From assembly GCA_937949725.1 (NCBI GenBank), contig CALECT010000079.1:1-64000 (forward strand): a stretch of 64,000 nucleotides of DNA. The letters run 5' to 3'. The translations under genes and the position numbers were made by a program. This document shows, piece after piece, positions 17,819 through 25,833 of this stretch. This stretch comes from an uncultured Pseudanabaenaceae cyanobacterium (lineage in GTDB: Bacteria > Cyanobacteriota > Cyanobacteriia > PCC-9006 > JAAUQQ01). The notes below the pieces were generated by a model. That model saw nothing but the letters and a program-made list of their open reading frames with translations, searched no databases and was not told the DNA's origin. Within the stretch, counting starts at the first letter, position 1. Each line of letters begins with the position of its first letter.

Positions 17819-18616
17819 TCAAACCTTCTCCGCCACATAGCGATCGCGAAACACCTCAACCACGCCCCTCAACTCCCCATCCAGCCGCGCCAAAGTCTCC
17901 TGAGCAAGCATCTCCGGCACCCCGCCGTAGAAGGCTTCCGCGATCGCCCCGCAAATGCAAGTCAGCGTATCGCTATCGCCGCCCAAAGACACCGCATTGC
18001 GAATCGCATCCTCAAAGTCCGTTGCCGCCAAAAAGGCAATAATGGCCTCCGGCACCGTTGCCTGGCAGGACTCGTTGTACTCATACACCTGCCGTAACTC
18101 ATCCAAATCGCGGTCCAAGTCATAGCCAAAGAAGGCTTCAATCTTGTCCGCAATCATCGCCTTACTATCTCCAGCACGGGCCAGATAGATAGCGCCAGCA
18201 GTTGCCTGAGCACCTTTAATTCCTTCTGGATGATCGTGAGTTACCGCAGCGGTCAATTCCGCCTCCGCCATCACCGCATCCCAGCTATTGCAAACCCAAC
18301 CCACCGGACTCACCCGCATCGCTGAACCATTACCCCAACTGTTGTAAGGCCGAGAGCTGGGAGAACTAGCCCATTCATTAAACCGGGCACCATAGCCACC
18401 GCAAGGGCTGGGATAGCGACGGGCATAACGTTTGTAGGCATCGCTATAGGCTTGGCTGGTTTGCTCACCGCTCAAAATCACTTCCGCCGTAGCGACGCTC
18501 AAAATGCTGTCGTCAGTGAAGCTGCTGGCTGGGGTGAATAGCTCAAAGTCTTTGGTTTTACTGTTGTTGAACTCGTAAACCGAGCCAATTGTGTCGCCTG
18601 CGATCGCGCCTAACAT
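17819..18616 (-). CDS. ADP-ribosylglycohydrolase family protein
   Basis: This is a DraG/ARH-type enzyme of 265 residues that removes ADP-ribose from proteins or small molecules. The dinuclear metal sites are visible: FTDDSILS near residue 33, and GGDSDTLTC near the C-terminus. The first residues MLGAIAGDTIGS match the family start. It is divergent from nrtR, and the 180 bases between them hold two palindromes proposed as NrtR operators. On its own strand the cysteine hydrolase follows after about 160 bases, so co-transcription is possible. ADP-ribose is the usual effector of NrtR, which fits a feedback circuit. Confidence 0.9.
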   Translation of the reverse strand: MLGAIAGDTIGSVYEFNNSKTKDFELFTPASSFTDDSILSVATAEVILSGEQTSQAYSDAYKRYARRYPSPCGGYGARFNEWASSPSSRPYNSWGNGSAMRVSPVGWVCNSWDAVMAEAELTAAVTHDHPEGIKGAQATAGAIYLARAGDSKAMIADKIEAFFGYDLDRDLDELRQVYEYNESCQATVPEAIIAFLAATDFEDAIRNAVSLGGDSDTLTCICGAIAEAFYGGVPEMLAQETLARLDGELRGVVEVFRDRYVAEKV

Positions 18617-18669
18617 AGCTGTCTCCTCTTGGGTTTCGCTGCTTTGGTTGCTTCAAACCCAACCAGCTT

Positions 18670-18686
18670 TGTGTCTTTCTTACACA
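18670..18686. promoter_or_regulatory. Candidate NrtR operator 1
   Basis: TGTGT-N7-ACACA is a 17-base perfect palindrome apart from its spacer, in the intergenic space between the divergent ADP-ribosylglycohydrolase and nrtR genes. Its half sites match those of operator 2 with identical spacing. Confidence 0.6.
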
Positions 18687-18694
18687 CTATGTTA

Positions 18695-18709
18695 GTGTCA
18701 AAAAAACAC
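18695..18709. promoter_or_regulatory. Candidate NrtR operator 2
   Basis: GTGT-N7-ACAC, the same half sites and spacer length as the first site, centred 24 bases away. NrtR proteins bind palindromes with GTGT/ACAC-type half sites, and the position fits control of both divergent genes. Confidence 0.6.
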
Positions 18710-18795
18710 AATGTCAAGATAGAATGGAAACCAACCTTTCAAAATCAGCATCCAGTAGTGGCATGCCATGCCATGTCACTACCCCAGACCTTGCT

Positions 18796-19488
18796 ATGGC
18801 CTTCACCTACAAATATGCTCGCCCCGCCCTCACCGTAGACTGTGTCGTCTTCGGCCTAGACGAAGGCGAGCTCAAAATTCTTCTGATCCAGCGCAAGCTC
18901 GACCCCTTCAAAGGTCAATGGGCCTTGCCGGGTGGTTTTGTAGAAATGGATGAAACCCTAGACGAAGCCGCCCGCCGCGAACTCGAAGAAGAAACCGGCG
19001 TCAAAGACCTCTTCCTCGAACAGCTCTATACTTTCAGCGGTGTGGATCGTGACCCCCGCGAACGCGTTGTTAGCGTCGCCTACTACGCCCTCGTCAACCT
19101 CGACGAACACCCCACCACCGCCGCCAGCGATGCCGAACAAGTCGGCTGGTTCTCAGCCTTTGACCTGCCAGCCCTCGCCTTCGACCATGCCGAAGTCTAC
19201 GCCACTGCCCTAAAACGGTTGCAAGGCAAACTCCGCTATGAGCCCCTAGGCTTCGAGCTACTGCCCCAAAAGTTCACCCTCAGTCAGCTCCAACAGCTCT
19301 ACGAAACGGTCCTCAATCAAGCTCTAGACAAACGCAACTTCCGCAAGAAAATCCTCAAAATGGACCTGCTGTTAGACACCGGCGAGAAACAACAAAACGT
19401 CTCCCACCGAGCAGCCCAGCTCTATCAATTTGATGAGGCGAAGTATCAAGCCCTGAAGCAAACAGGGTTCATCTTTGAGCCACTCTAG
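18796..19488 (+). CDS. nrtR: NrtR-type Nudix-related regulator of NAD metabolism
   Basis: The product is about 230 residues. It starts with the family-typical [16 protein letters not shown], has an intact Nudix box (G-x5-E-x7-REL-x-EE-x-GV in [20 protein letters not shown] region), and ends with a winged-helix-like part ([20 protein letters not shown], then [12 protein letters not shown]). NrtR uses its Nudix domain to sense ADP-ribose and represses NAD biosynthesis and salvage genes. Because the Nudix box looks complete, residual or full hydrolase activity is possible. ATG 18796 fits the family N-terminus; an in-frame ATG at 18724 lies closer to the operators. It ends 9 bases before a convergent gene. 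Confidence 0.87.
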   Translation: MAFTYKYARPALTVDCVVFGLDEGELKILLIQRKLDPFKGQWALPGGFVEMDETLDEAARRELEEETGVKDLFLEQLYTFSGVDRDPRERVVSVAYYALVNLDEHPTTAASDAEQVGWFSAFDLPALAFDHAEVYATALKRLQGKLRYEPLGFELLPQKFTLSQLQQLYETVLNQALDKRNFRKKILKMDLLLDTGEKQQNVSHRAAQLYQFDEAKYQALKQTGFIFEPL

Positions 19489-19497
19489 GCAGCCAGC

Positions 19498-20064
19498 TTA
19501 AAAATCAGGGTGATGAGCCTTTTCATAGCAAAGGCCATCGCGCCACTGCCTGGAAAATCCCCCACAATCCAGGGAATCGTTAACCCAAGGCAACACTGTC
19601 GGATGTAGCTCTGCATTAATTGCAGTCACCGTCTCCATTGCATCGCTCTGCTCAGGCAACTCCGCAGGATGCAATGCTTCATCACTCGCATTCACAAGCT
19701 GGGCATGCTGATTAATCATGCGATAGCCCACACCCCCAATGGTAAAACCCGCCAGCAAGGTCATCGCCATCGCCAAACAAAAACTCCCCACATTCCAAGG
19801 GCTCTGATGCTCAATCCGCGGAGCTTTACGTCGCCGCTCTAGCCCAGCCACCGTCGCAAAATACATCCGGCCCGATGGCACCGGCAGCGACAATCGCACA
19901 TCCAGACCATACTCCTGGGGTCGACTAATCGATTGATAAAGCGCCATCAGCTCCGCCTCCGAGAGCTTGCTCACCACCTCTACCGGTAAGCGACCCATCA
20001 CTTGGCGAACTTGAGGATCCAAGCGATGGGCGATGGGGGAATGGGCTAGGGCATTGGATTTCAT
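19498..20064 (-). CDS. Single-span membrane protein of unknown function
   Basis: The product is 188 residues. The N-terminal 95 residues are soluble and probably cytoplasmic, including LDPQVRQVMGRLPVEVVSKL. One membrane span follows (FCLAMAMTLLAGFTIGGVGY), then a C-terminal part of about 65 residues ending in a Cys/Trp motif, DCGGFSRQWRDGLCYEKAHH then PDF. The final W-x-x-G-x-C-Y pattern recurs, as I recall, at the ends of some cyanobacterial hypothetical proteins. The two extracytoplasmic cysteines could form a disulfide. No function can be assigned. Confidence 0.62.
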   Translation of the reverse strand: MKSNALAHSPIAHRLDPQVRQVMGRLPVEVVSKLSEAELMALYQSISRPQEYGLDVRLSLPVPSGRMYFATVAGLERRRKAPRIEHQSPWNVGSFCLAMAMTLLAGFTIGGVGYRMINQHAQLVNASDEALHPAELPEQSDAMETVTAINAELHPTVLPWVNDSLDCGGFSRQWRDGLCYEKAHHPDF

Positions 20065-20557
20065 GGGAAACAGCTCCGTTGAAGGTGCAGGAGAGCGAGG
20101 ATAGGTCTTTGCACGATTCCTGACGGGCTGCGAACCGAAATCTCGGCTCTATCTCAACCACGCACCTAGCATAACCACCTCCCTAGGTCCTCCCACCTCC
20201 GTAGATACTGAGATGACATTGTGAAGCGATCGCGATGACGCCACCGCAACTGTAAGCAGCCTCTGCTCAGAGCATCAACAGCTTCTCTTTTTGCGATTCG
20301 AACATGGGCTCAAAGGCAGAGCTGACAAAGAACAGAAGTCACTCGCAAGCAAGAGCCACCCTAATCTACGATTCAGAGAAAAGTTCAAATTTTTGGCTCA
20401 TTTCCAAGCAAAGAAACACTCAGCCAAGGTACTGATTTTGAAATCTTACAAAAGCCTTGCCCAGAGAATGACCTAAGCAATGCCATTTCTCTATTGCTTG
20501 CTCCCCTTCAGAAATACCCCCAAGAACCTCCCAGTGGTTTTCCCTAAGCCCAATAGA
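20065..20557. other. Intergenic region left of the RiPP exporter
   Basis: About 490 bases without a supported gene. It contains one HIP1 site near 20226. The left end should hold the promoter of the minus-strand membrane protein gene. Confidence 0.4.
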
Positions 20558-20601
20558 AAGCCCCAATATCATTCGCTGCATAACGAATGATATTGGGGCT
20601 T
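20558..20601 (-). terminator. Terminator at the end of the RiPP cluster
   Basis: A perfect 18-bp stem (AAGCCCCAATATCATTCG) has an 8-base loop and lies 22 bases after the exporter stop. On the minus strand the right arm runs into GGGGCTTTCT. It marks the downstream end of the cluster. Confidence 0.75.
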
Positions 20602-20622
20602 CCCATACAAGTGACAGTTTGA

Positions 20623-22485
20623 CTAAACCATCGCTCCAGCGGCAGGCGCACCTGGCAAAGCCACAGTTCCCTGCTCCTGAGTTTGGGCACGCCAAGATTG
20701 CTCATACAACCCACCCTGCTCTAGAAGGCTCTCATGGGTTCCAGACTCCACCATCTCGCCGCCCTGCATAACAAAGACCACATCGGCACGCTTGGCCAAG
20801 GTGAAGCGGTGGGTAATCACGATCGCCGTCCTCCCCTCTGCCATCTGCCGGAAGCGATCCAACCAGTCATGCTCTGCCCAGGAATCCATAAAGCTGGTGG
20901 GCTCATCCAAAATCACCACTGGAGCCTGGCGCAGGAAAGCCCTTGCCAAAGACACCCGCTGCCATTCGCCGCCGCTTAGCTCCACGCCACCAGAGAACCA
21001 TTTACCCAATTGGGTTTGAGGACCATCGGGCAGCTTTGCGACAATTTCCGTGGCACCAGCAGCTTCCAAAGCACGGTCAATGCGATCGCCATCCTTCGCC
21101 GCATAGACATCGCCAATGGCAATGTTTTCTTCTAGCGTCTTCTGATACGTCACCGGGAACTGGAACATCACCGTCAACAACTGCCGCCATTCCTGGAGCG
21201 AGTAGCTGCGAATGTCCACACCATCCAATTCAATTGCACCGGAGTCAGGGTCATAAAACCGGCAGAGCAGCTTAATCAACGTGCTCTTGCCCGCACCGTT
21301 TTCACCGACAATCGCCACAATCTGATTCGCAGGCAGAGTCAAGTTGAAGTTCTTGAAAATCCACCGCTCGGTACCGGGATAGCGGAAACTCACATCCCGC
21401 AGCCGAATTTCAGATTTGGGATTCGTAGGAATAGGTAAGGGCTGTGGCGGATCTTTCACCGTCGGTTCCAGGCTCAAGAAGGCAAATAGATTACCGAGGA
21501 ACAGGGTATTGCCATAGATCTGGCCAATCTGAGTCAAGCCAGCCCGCGCAAGTGCTTGACCACGATTGAAGGCTTGGTAAAACAATGCCAAGTCACCCAG
21601 CGTAAACTTACCCTCCAGGGTCTGCATTAACATCCAGGCCAAGACCGCTGCCGCCACCAGCAAACTCACCATGCCACCCAAAAGCTGGGCAAAGCTCTGG
21701 CGCTTAACGAGGCGAATATTTTCCTTTCGCAGGGTGCGACGAAAGCCGTGGTAGAGCCCCTGGAGATAATCACCCAAATTAAACAGTCGCAGCTCTGCTG
21801 CCGTATAGCTCTGGGTAATCAGAAAATCGTGATATTCCGCCTGACGACGCAGGGGCGTCATGCGCTCCCACCACTTGTGGTACTGACGGTTGAACTTCAA
21901 CAAGAAGTAGAACGCAGGCAACGCACCCACAATCAGCGCCATCGGCAGGGCAATACCGTAAGGAACGATAATCACCGCAATGGTGAGCAGTGTAATCAAG
22001 CTTTGAATCAAGCTGCCACTACTTTCCAATAGCGTTAGCGGACGGCTGGCCGCATTATCACGAGCCTGGTGAAGCTTGTCGTGGAAGTCTGGTTGCTCAT
22101 GAAAAGCCAGATCCGCCTCAATCGACTTGCGATGAACCAAGCGCCGAATGTGGTCCTGAACATATTCGGACTGGATCGTGCGTAGGATCGTCAGCCCCGC
22201 TTTAATAAATTCAGAAACCACCAACACTCCGGCCATGAGTCCCACCGGAATCGCCACGGAGCGAATGGCTGCATCCGTCAGTCCACCCGCAGTTGCAGCG
22301 ACAAGACTGTCCACCAAAACCTTCGAGAGGTAGACCGTGGCACCGGGCAACAGACCCTGAATGAGCAAAAGCAGCGCCCAGCCCAACATGGCATTCGGCG
22401 CTGCCTCCCACACCAGCTTGAGTGTTGGCAGAATGTAATCCCGCTGTTGCAGGAGGTTCTGGACCTTATAGGGCAGAAGTTTCAT
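20623..22485 (-). CDS. ABC exporter (permease-ATPase fusion) of the RiPP cluster
   Basis: The 620-residue half-transporter has about six membrane spans in residues 30-310 and one ATPase domain. Walker A is VGENGAGKSTLIKL, the signature is LSGGEWQRVSLARAF, Walker B is VVILDEPTSFMD, and the switch is VITHR. It has no N-terminal C39 peptidase domain, so it exports but does not cleave a double-glycine leader. This matches the D/ABC component of lasso peptide clusters, where B2 removes the leader. It is the last gene of the minus-strand cluster, 96 bases after the kinase-like gene. The likely cargo is the matured peptide, also serving as self-protection. Confidence 0.9.
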   Translation of the reverse strand: MKLLPYKVQNLLQQRDYILPTLKLVWEAAPNAMLGWALLLLIQGLLPGATVYLSKVLVDSLVAATAGGLTDAAIRSVAIPVGLMAGVLVVSEFIKAGLTILRTIQSEYVQDHIRRLVHRKSIEADLAFHEQPDFHDKLHQARDNAASRPLTLLESSGSLIQSLITLLTIAVIIVPYGIALPMALIVGALPAFYFLLKFNRQYHKWWERMTPLRRQAEYHDFLITQSYTAAELRLFNLGDYLQGLYHGFRRTLRKENIRLVKRQSFAQLLGGMVSLLVAAAVLAWMLMQTLEGKFTLGDLALFYQAFNRGQALARAGLTQIGQIYGNTLFLGNLFAFLSLEPTVKDPPQPLPIPTNPKSEIRLRDVSFRYPGTERWIFKNFNLTLPANQIVAIVGENGAGKSTLIKLLCRFYDPDSGAIELDGVDIRSYSLQEWRQLLTVMFQFPVTYQKTLEENIAIGDVYAAKDGDRIDRALEAAGATEIVAKLPDGPQTQLGKWFSGGVELSGGEWQRVSLARAFLRQAPVVILDEPTSFMDSWAEHDWLDRFRQMAEGRTAIVITHRFTLAKRADVVFVMQGGEMVESGTHESLLEQGGLYEQSWRAQTQEQGTVALPGAPAAGAMV

Positions 22486-22581
22486 ATGAGCTGCAATGGC
22501 TGAATGAGAAGTGCAAAAGAGAAACGGAATGAAACGCTGGTTGCCAGACTGAGTTGGCTTTGACCCAGACTCGCCAAGATC

Positions 22582-23529
22582 CTAAGCGATCGCCAGGGGC
22601 TGCTGACCGACTTGCTCATCCACATGGGCTTCGACCATGTCCATCATCTTGGGCATGTCATTGAGATCCTGCGATCGCGTCAAAGCAAAAAACGGCACCT
22701 GCTTCACAAAATCCGTCGCCTGCTTGAACTGAGCCGGATTGTGATGCTGTAACCACATTGTCGGCAAGGAATTCGTCATCACCGAGAACACGGCATTGCG
22801 TTGGGACAAAGGCTCCATATCTAGAGCTTCACCAGCTCGCAGCACATAAATTTGTTGCAACAGCAGAGGCTCTTCAACAAACTGATGAGTGGCATCAAAG
22901 CTAACTTCACCACATTCGGGATGACGCTCCACCAAGAATTCTTCGCCACATTCAAGCTGAGCAGCGACTTCATTGGAAATTTTTAGGCGAGGGTAGCCGG
23001 GATGGACGTAGTATTGACCATCGCGAAATTCAAGGGCGATCGCATCATCGGACAACAGCTTGTAACCCTTGTTATAAAGAGCCGCTGCCGTTGAGGATTT
23101 ACCCGTGCCCGATGGAGCAATGACACCTACTGCGCGATCGCCAATCCGCACCGCACTGCCATGGAGCACCAACAGGCCTCGCTGATAAAGCAGCACGGTC
23201 AAAATGGTGCCAAGAATATACAGTCGAACCTGCCTAAGACTTTGGGTCGGACCCAGCTGAATCGAAACATCTTTCCCGTCCCTAAGCCGGTATAGCGCGA
23301 CTCGACGGTCAAACAAGATAGCCTCCGTCCCATCCAAATCCGCATAAACGTCAGCCTTCTCACAATACTGATCGAAGTCCGCTGGCGTCGCTTCATCCAA
23401 TGTAAACGTTACGGTTCTCGTTGAATCGAGAACAGTTCCTTCCGGCAAGGATAAGAGAGCAGGAATCTCGAAATTAGATTGAACCTGAAGCCCGTATGCT
23501 AAATAGCGATACGGATAAGAGATATCCAT
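22582..23529 (-). CDS. HPr-kinase-like serine kinase of the RiPP cluster
   Basis: The protein has about 315 residues. The N-terminal part starts YPYRYLAYGLQVQSNFEIP, as in kinase homologues from lasso clusters. The C-terminal half carries a HprK-type P-loop (GVIAPSGTGKSSTAAALY) followed by LLSDDAIAL, the usual Asp pair. In paeninodin-type clusters, such kinases phosphorylate a C-terminal serine of the precursor. Neither Lys-ending nor Cys-ending precursors here offer a terminal serine, so the target is unclear. The start is set at 23529, giving the family-like N-terminus; ATG 23583 would add 18 hydrophobic residues. Neither start has a good Shine-Dalgarno. Confidence 0.82.
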   Translation of the reverse strand: MDISYPYRYLAYGLQVQSNFEIPALLSLPEGTVLDSTRTVTFTLDEATPADFDQYCEKADVYADLDGTEAILFDRRVALYRLRDGKDVSIQLGPTQSLRQVRLYILGTILTVLLYQRGLLVLHGSAVRIGDRAVGVIAPSGTGKSSTAAALYNKGYKLLSDDAIALEFRDGQYYVHPGYPRLKISNEVAAQLECGEEFLVERHPECGEVSFDATHQFVEEPLLLQQIYVLRAGEALDMEPLSQRNAVFSVMTNSLPTMWLQHHNPAQFKQATDFVKQVPFFALTRSQDLNDMPKMMDMVEAHVDEQVGQQPLAIA

Positions 23530-23754
23530 AAGTAGATGTAATAAAAATAAAGGCAATCCAAATCCAGAGACTTGGGATGCCATAGCAGTCTCGCAGCTTT
23601 ATTGTAGCGATAGCTACCGCTCATTCAAAGAGCAGGCAAGACAAAATAATATAAAAGCTTATCTGAACTTTCATTGGATAATGATGACTATCTCATCCAA
23701 GACTTAAGCAGCTGGAATGACCGGAAGGTCAGCAATCCTGTAAGCGAGACATCA

Positions 23755-23805
23755 GAGGGTGGGGGAACCCTCCAACGCCGCTATGGATGGTCTAGCGAAG
23801 CTAGA
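23755..23805 (-). other. Two small hairpins between precursor 1 and the kinase gene
   Basis: GAGGGT/ACCCTC (23755-23772, 6-base loop) and TCTAGC/GCTAGA (23791-23805, 3-base loop) follow the stop of precursor 1. Neither has a T tract. They could cap the 3' end of an abundant precursor mRNA while letting some transcription continue to the kinase and exporter. Confidence 0.35.
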
Positions 23806-23818
23806 AAACCCAACACAA

Positions 23819-24010
23819 TTACTTAACGGTCGTGTTGATCAAAGAACCACCAACGGGGTTAACCACAATGGCATTCACGCCATTGATAACCAGCAGGATG
23901 GAATCGCCAGTGCCGATGTTCTTGTTGAAGTTAATATCGTTCTTGGTGATGCTAGCGGCGGAACCGTGGTTCTGGAGAGCGGGGGTAGACCAGGTTTGCT
24001 TCTGAGCCAT
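23819..24010 (-). CDS. Lasso-type RiPP precursor peptide 1
   Basis: The peptide is 63 residues. The leader MAQKQTWSTPALQNHGSAAS, followed by IT, fits the lasso leader rule (aromatic-x-x-P-x-L-x-x-x-G, then Thr), with Trp in place of Tyr. The rest begins KNDINFNKNIGTGDSILLVI and continues with a hydrophobic stretch, ending GGSLINTTVK. It is nearly identical to precursor 2 outside one short block (NAIVVNPV here). A good ribosome site (AAAGGAAAT) lies before the ATG. A promoter-like motif shared with precursor 3 lies about 260 bases upstream. The core does not show a canonical Gly1-to-Asp/Glu7-9 ring. Confidence 0.85.
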   Translation of the reverse strand: MAQKQTWSTPALQNHGSAASITKNDINFNKNIGTGDSILLVINGVNAIVVNPVGGSLINTTVK

Positions 24011-24850
24011 GGTAATTTCCTTTTGTGTTAGATGGTATGAGTTAAATCTTGCAGTCTATTTACTTTCGCCTAATCCATTTCTAGACCAGGGGAATATAGG
24101 TAGAGAGCTGCTGATTTGGTGGACACTTCCCACTACCTTGCTACCGAATGACAGCGAAGGAGAGTGAGTAAGAATCAAACCGTTGGTGATAGAAACGAAC
24201 GACTTGATTTTTAGGAAGTGAACTTCGAGCTCGCAAGATACAAAGATAGTTGCTCTGTGCTTGCTCTACTATTAGGCCCGGTTTTGTAAGTGTCGTCAAT
24301 TTGACTTGCGTATTTTTATTGACTGTTCATGAATCAGTGAATTTGAGGGTGAGAATATGCTGATTTGCTGAAGCTATTTATACTCCATGAAAGTATTTGC
24401 GGTAGCTTAGAGAATATCGTGCTTACTCTAGGTCATATGTAAGCCTGATTGATTAGTGCCAGCGCATGTACTAATAGGTTGTTTGAAAAAGGCCTCTAGC
24501 GGTAGCAGGATTACCTCTGACGCTACCAAAATGAGGGGGGATTTCGACGTTTCATTGCTGTCGAGGTTTCAGATTTGCCGCTTGGCTGAATTCTCAAATA
24601 ACCTCTAAGACAGAGAGAACTTATTTTGAGAAGAGAGAAATAACTACCCTACTCAATCCTATGAGACCAAATCCGCTTCATTGAGACCCGATTCCAATTC
24701 ATTGAGCAGTCGTGAACCAAGTGTGTGCTCGCAAAGAATTTAAGGGTACGGTAATACAAGATTTGGTATGATCTTTTTCAGGAAAGTAAGAAAACTCGGT
24801 TTAAATTTTCAGAGTTTCATCTATAACCAATTTCTCTCTAACAAAATGAA
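24011..24850. other. Long leader and spacer between precursor genes 1 and 2
   Basis: About 840 AT-rich bases with no supported gene. It holds the promoter-like motif for precursor 1 (24269-24299) and therefore a presumed 5' leader of about 250 bases. The part from 24300 to 24850 shows no further precursor-like frame on either strand. A GGTAGC/GCTACC inverted pair near 24500-24525 is the only other structure noticed. Confidence 0.4.
24269..24299 (-). promoter_or_regulatory. Promoter-like motif upstream of precursor 1
   Basis: On the minus strand this reads TTGACG, a 17-base spacer, then CCTAAT and AG. The same elements occur before precursor 3 with an 18-base spacer, sharing the block GGGCCTAATAG exactly. 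The layout resembles a sigma-70 type -35/-10 pair. No start-site data are available. Confidence 0.5.
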
Positions 24851-24876
24851 AGCCACCTGAGCATTGTCAGATGGCT
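24851..24876 (-). terminator. Terminator after precursor 2
   Basis: On the minus-strand RNA, AGCCAUCUGA pairs with UCAGGUGGCU (one G-U) around a 6-base loop, followed by UUCAUUUUGUU. It lies about 130 bases after the precursor 2 stop and would end a precursor 3 plus precursor 2 transcript. Confidence 0.65.
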
Positions 24877-25007
24877 TAATAAACCTAAATACTCGTAAGT
24901 GGTGGACTCTACGGAGAAGTCGGCTTAAGGACCTGCCAGATGATAGGAAGTAGACCATCAGGCAGCTTTCTAGAAACCGAGACATGAGTCCTTAGGAAAT
25001 CGATGAT

Positions 25008-25199
25008 TTACTTGACCGTAGTATTGATCAAGGAACCACCGTCAGGGCTGATAATGGTAGCGCTAACGCCATTGATAACTAGCAAAATGGAATCGCCAGT
25101 ACCAATTTTCTTGTTGAAATTGATATCGTTCTGCGTAATCTGAGCTGCGGAGCCATGGAGCTGTAGCTCAGGTGCTGACCAAACTTGCTTTTGAATCAT
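25008..25199 (-). CDS. Lasso-type RiPP precursor peptide 2
   Basis: The peptide is 63 residues. The leader MIQKQVWSAPELQLHGSAAQ then IT follows the same aromatic-x-x-P-x-L-x-x-x-G rule as precursor 1. The downstream part shares NDINFNK, IGTGDSILLVINGV and GGSLINTTVK with precursor 1. The differing block is SATIISPD in place of NAIVVNPV. The start is fixed by AAGGAG six bases before the ATG at 25199; the open frame reaches 25250 but overlaps the end of precursor 3. It probably shares a transcript with precursor 3 and is followed by a terminator hairpin. Confidence 0.85.
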   Translation of the reverse strand: MIQKQVWSAPELQLHGSAAQITQNDINFNKKIGTGDSILLVINGVSATIISPDGGSLINTTVK

Positions 25200-25243
25200 G
25201 TTGTCTCCTTGAGAAAATGGGGGCAAGAGTTTAATACCAATCG

Positions 25244-25474
25244 TTAGCAAGGGCCACCAAAGGTTGCACCAGGGGTGATATTGACGAGGGAGCTACCAGC
25301 TGAGCTGACGTTACCGCCTGCAACGACAGTGGTAACACCAGCGATGGTGACGGAAATGGTATCTCCAGCACCGCCGCTCTTCGTGACAGAGCCAACCTGC
25401 TGCTGCTCAGTAATGTTTTCTACGGAGCCGTAACAGTTGATCTCAGGACTTGACCAAGCCTGTTTATATGACAT
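25244..25474 (-). CDS. Lasso-type RiPP precursor peptide 3
   Basis: The peptide is 76 residues. The leader MSYKQAWSSPEINCYGSVEN then IT has the same W-x-x-P rule but a cysteine inside the leader. The rest diverges: EQQQVGSVTKSGGAGDTI, then a Val/Gly/Ser-rich stretch, ending ATFGGPC. The only core motif shared with the other two is G-(T/A)-G-D-(S/T)-I. The terminal cysteine is unusual. The start is ATG 25474, with AAGGA before it. A promoter-like motif lies about 60 bases upstream, and precursor 2 follows after 44 bases. Confidence 0.82.
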   Translation of the reverse strand: MSYKQAWSSPEINCYGSVENITEQQQVGSVTKSGGAGDTISVTIAGVTTVVAGGNVSSAGSSLVNITPGATFGGPC

Positions 25475-25535
25475 CAGTTTTCCTTGCGTATGTGATTTTG
25501 CAGATGCATGCTGGTATAAACCCATTCATGCCCTT

Positions 25536-25567
25536 CTATTAGGCCCTGCTTCATAAGACGCCGTCAA
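25536..25567 (-). promoter_or_regulatory. Promoter-like motif upstream of precursor 3
   Basis: On the minus strand this reads TTGACG, an 18-base spacer, then CCTAAT and AG, with GGGCCTAATAG shared exactly with the motif before precursor 1. It sits about 60 bases before the ATG. About 270 bases separate it from the asparagine-synthetase-like gene upstream, so the precursors probably have their own transcript. Confidence 0.5.
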
Positions 25568-25833
25568 ACGAATATTCACAATTTCATCTGACATTTAAAT
25601 TATTCCCTGGGTGAAGGACATTCGCTTGATAGGCAAATCGATGAGTTGCTTTCCAAAGCAATAACTGATGATGCATTTGGAAATATGCAGACTGCCTGGA
25701 GCGTCTTTGCTCATTGGTAATGATACCAAATCCTGAAATAGAGCCCCCCGATTCCCCTAATATCTCAAAACCTCTTTCTTCATTGGGTGTGGACTTTCAG
25801 GTTTCGGGATCTAGCTACAAGGATTTGGTCTTA

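Noticed and set aside
20623..22485. C39 bacteriocin-type exporter
   Set aside because: The N-terminus goes directly into membrane spans; no Cys-His peptidase domain is present.
23819..25474. A canonical lasso core with a Gly1 to Asp8 ring
   Set aside because: No position satisfies Gly1, an acid at 7-9 and Thr at -2; the only shared acid lies four residues after a glycine.
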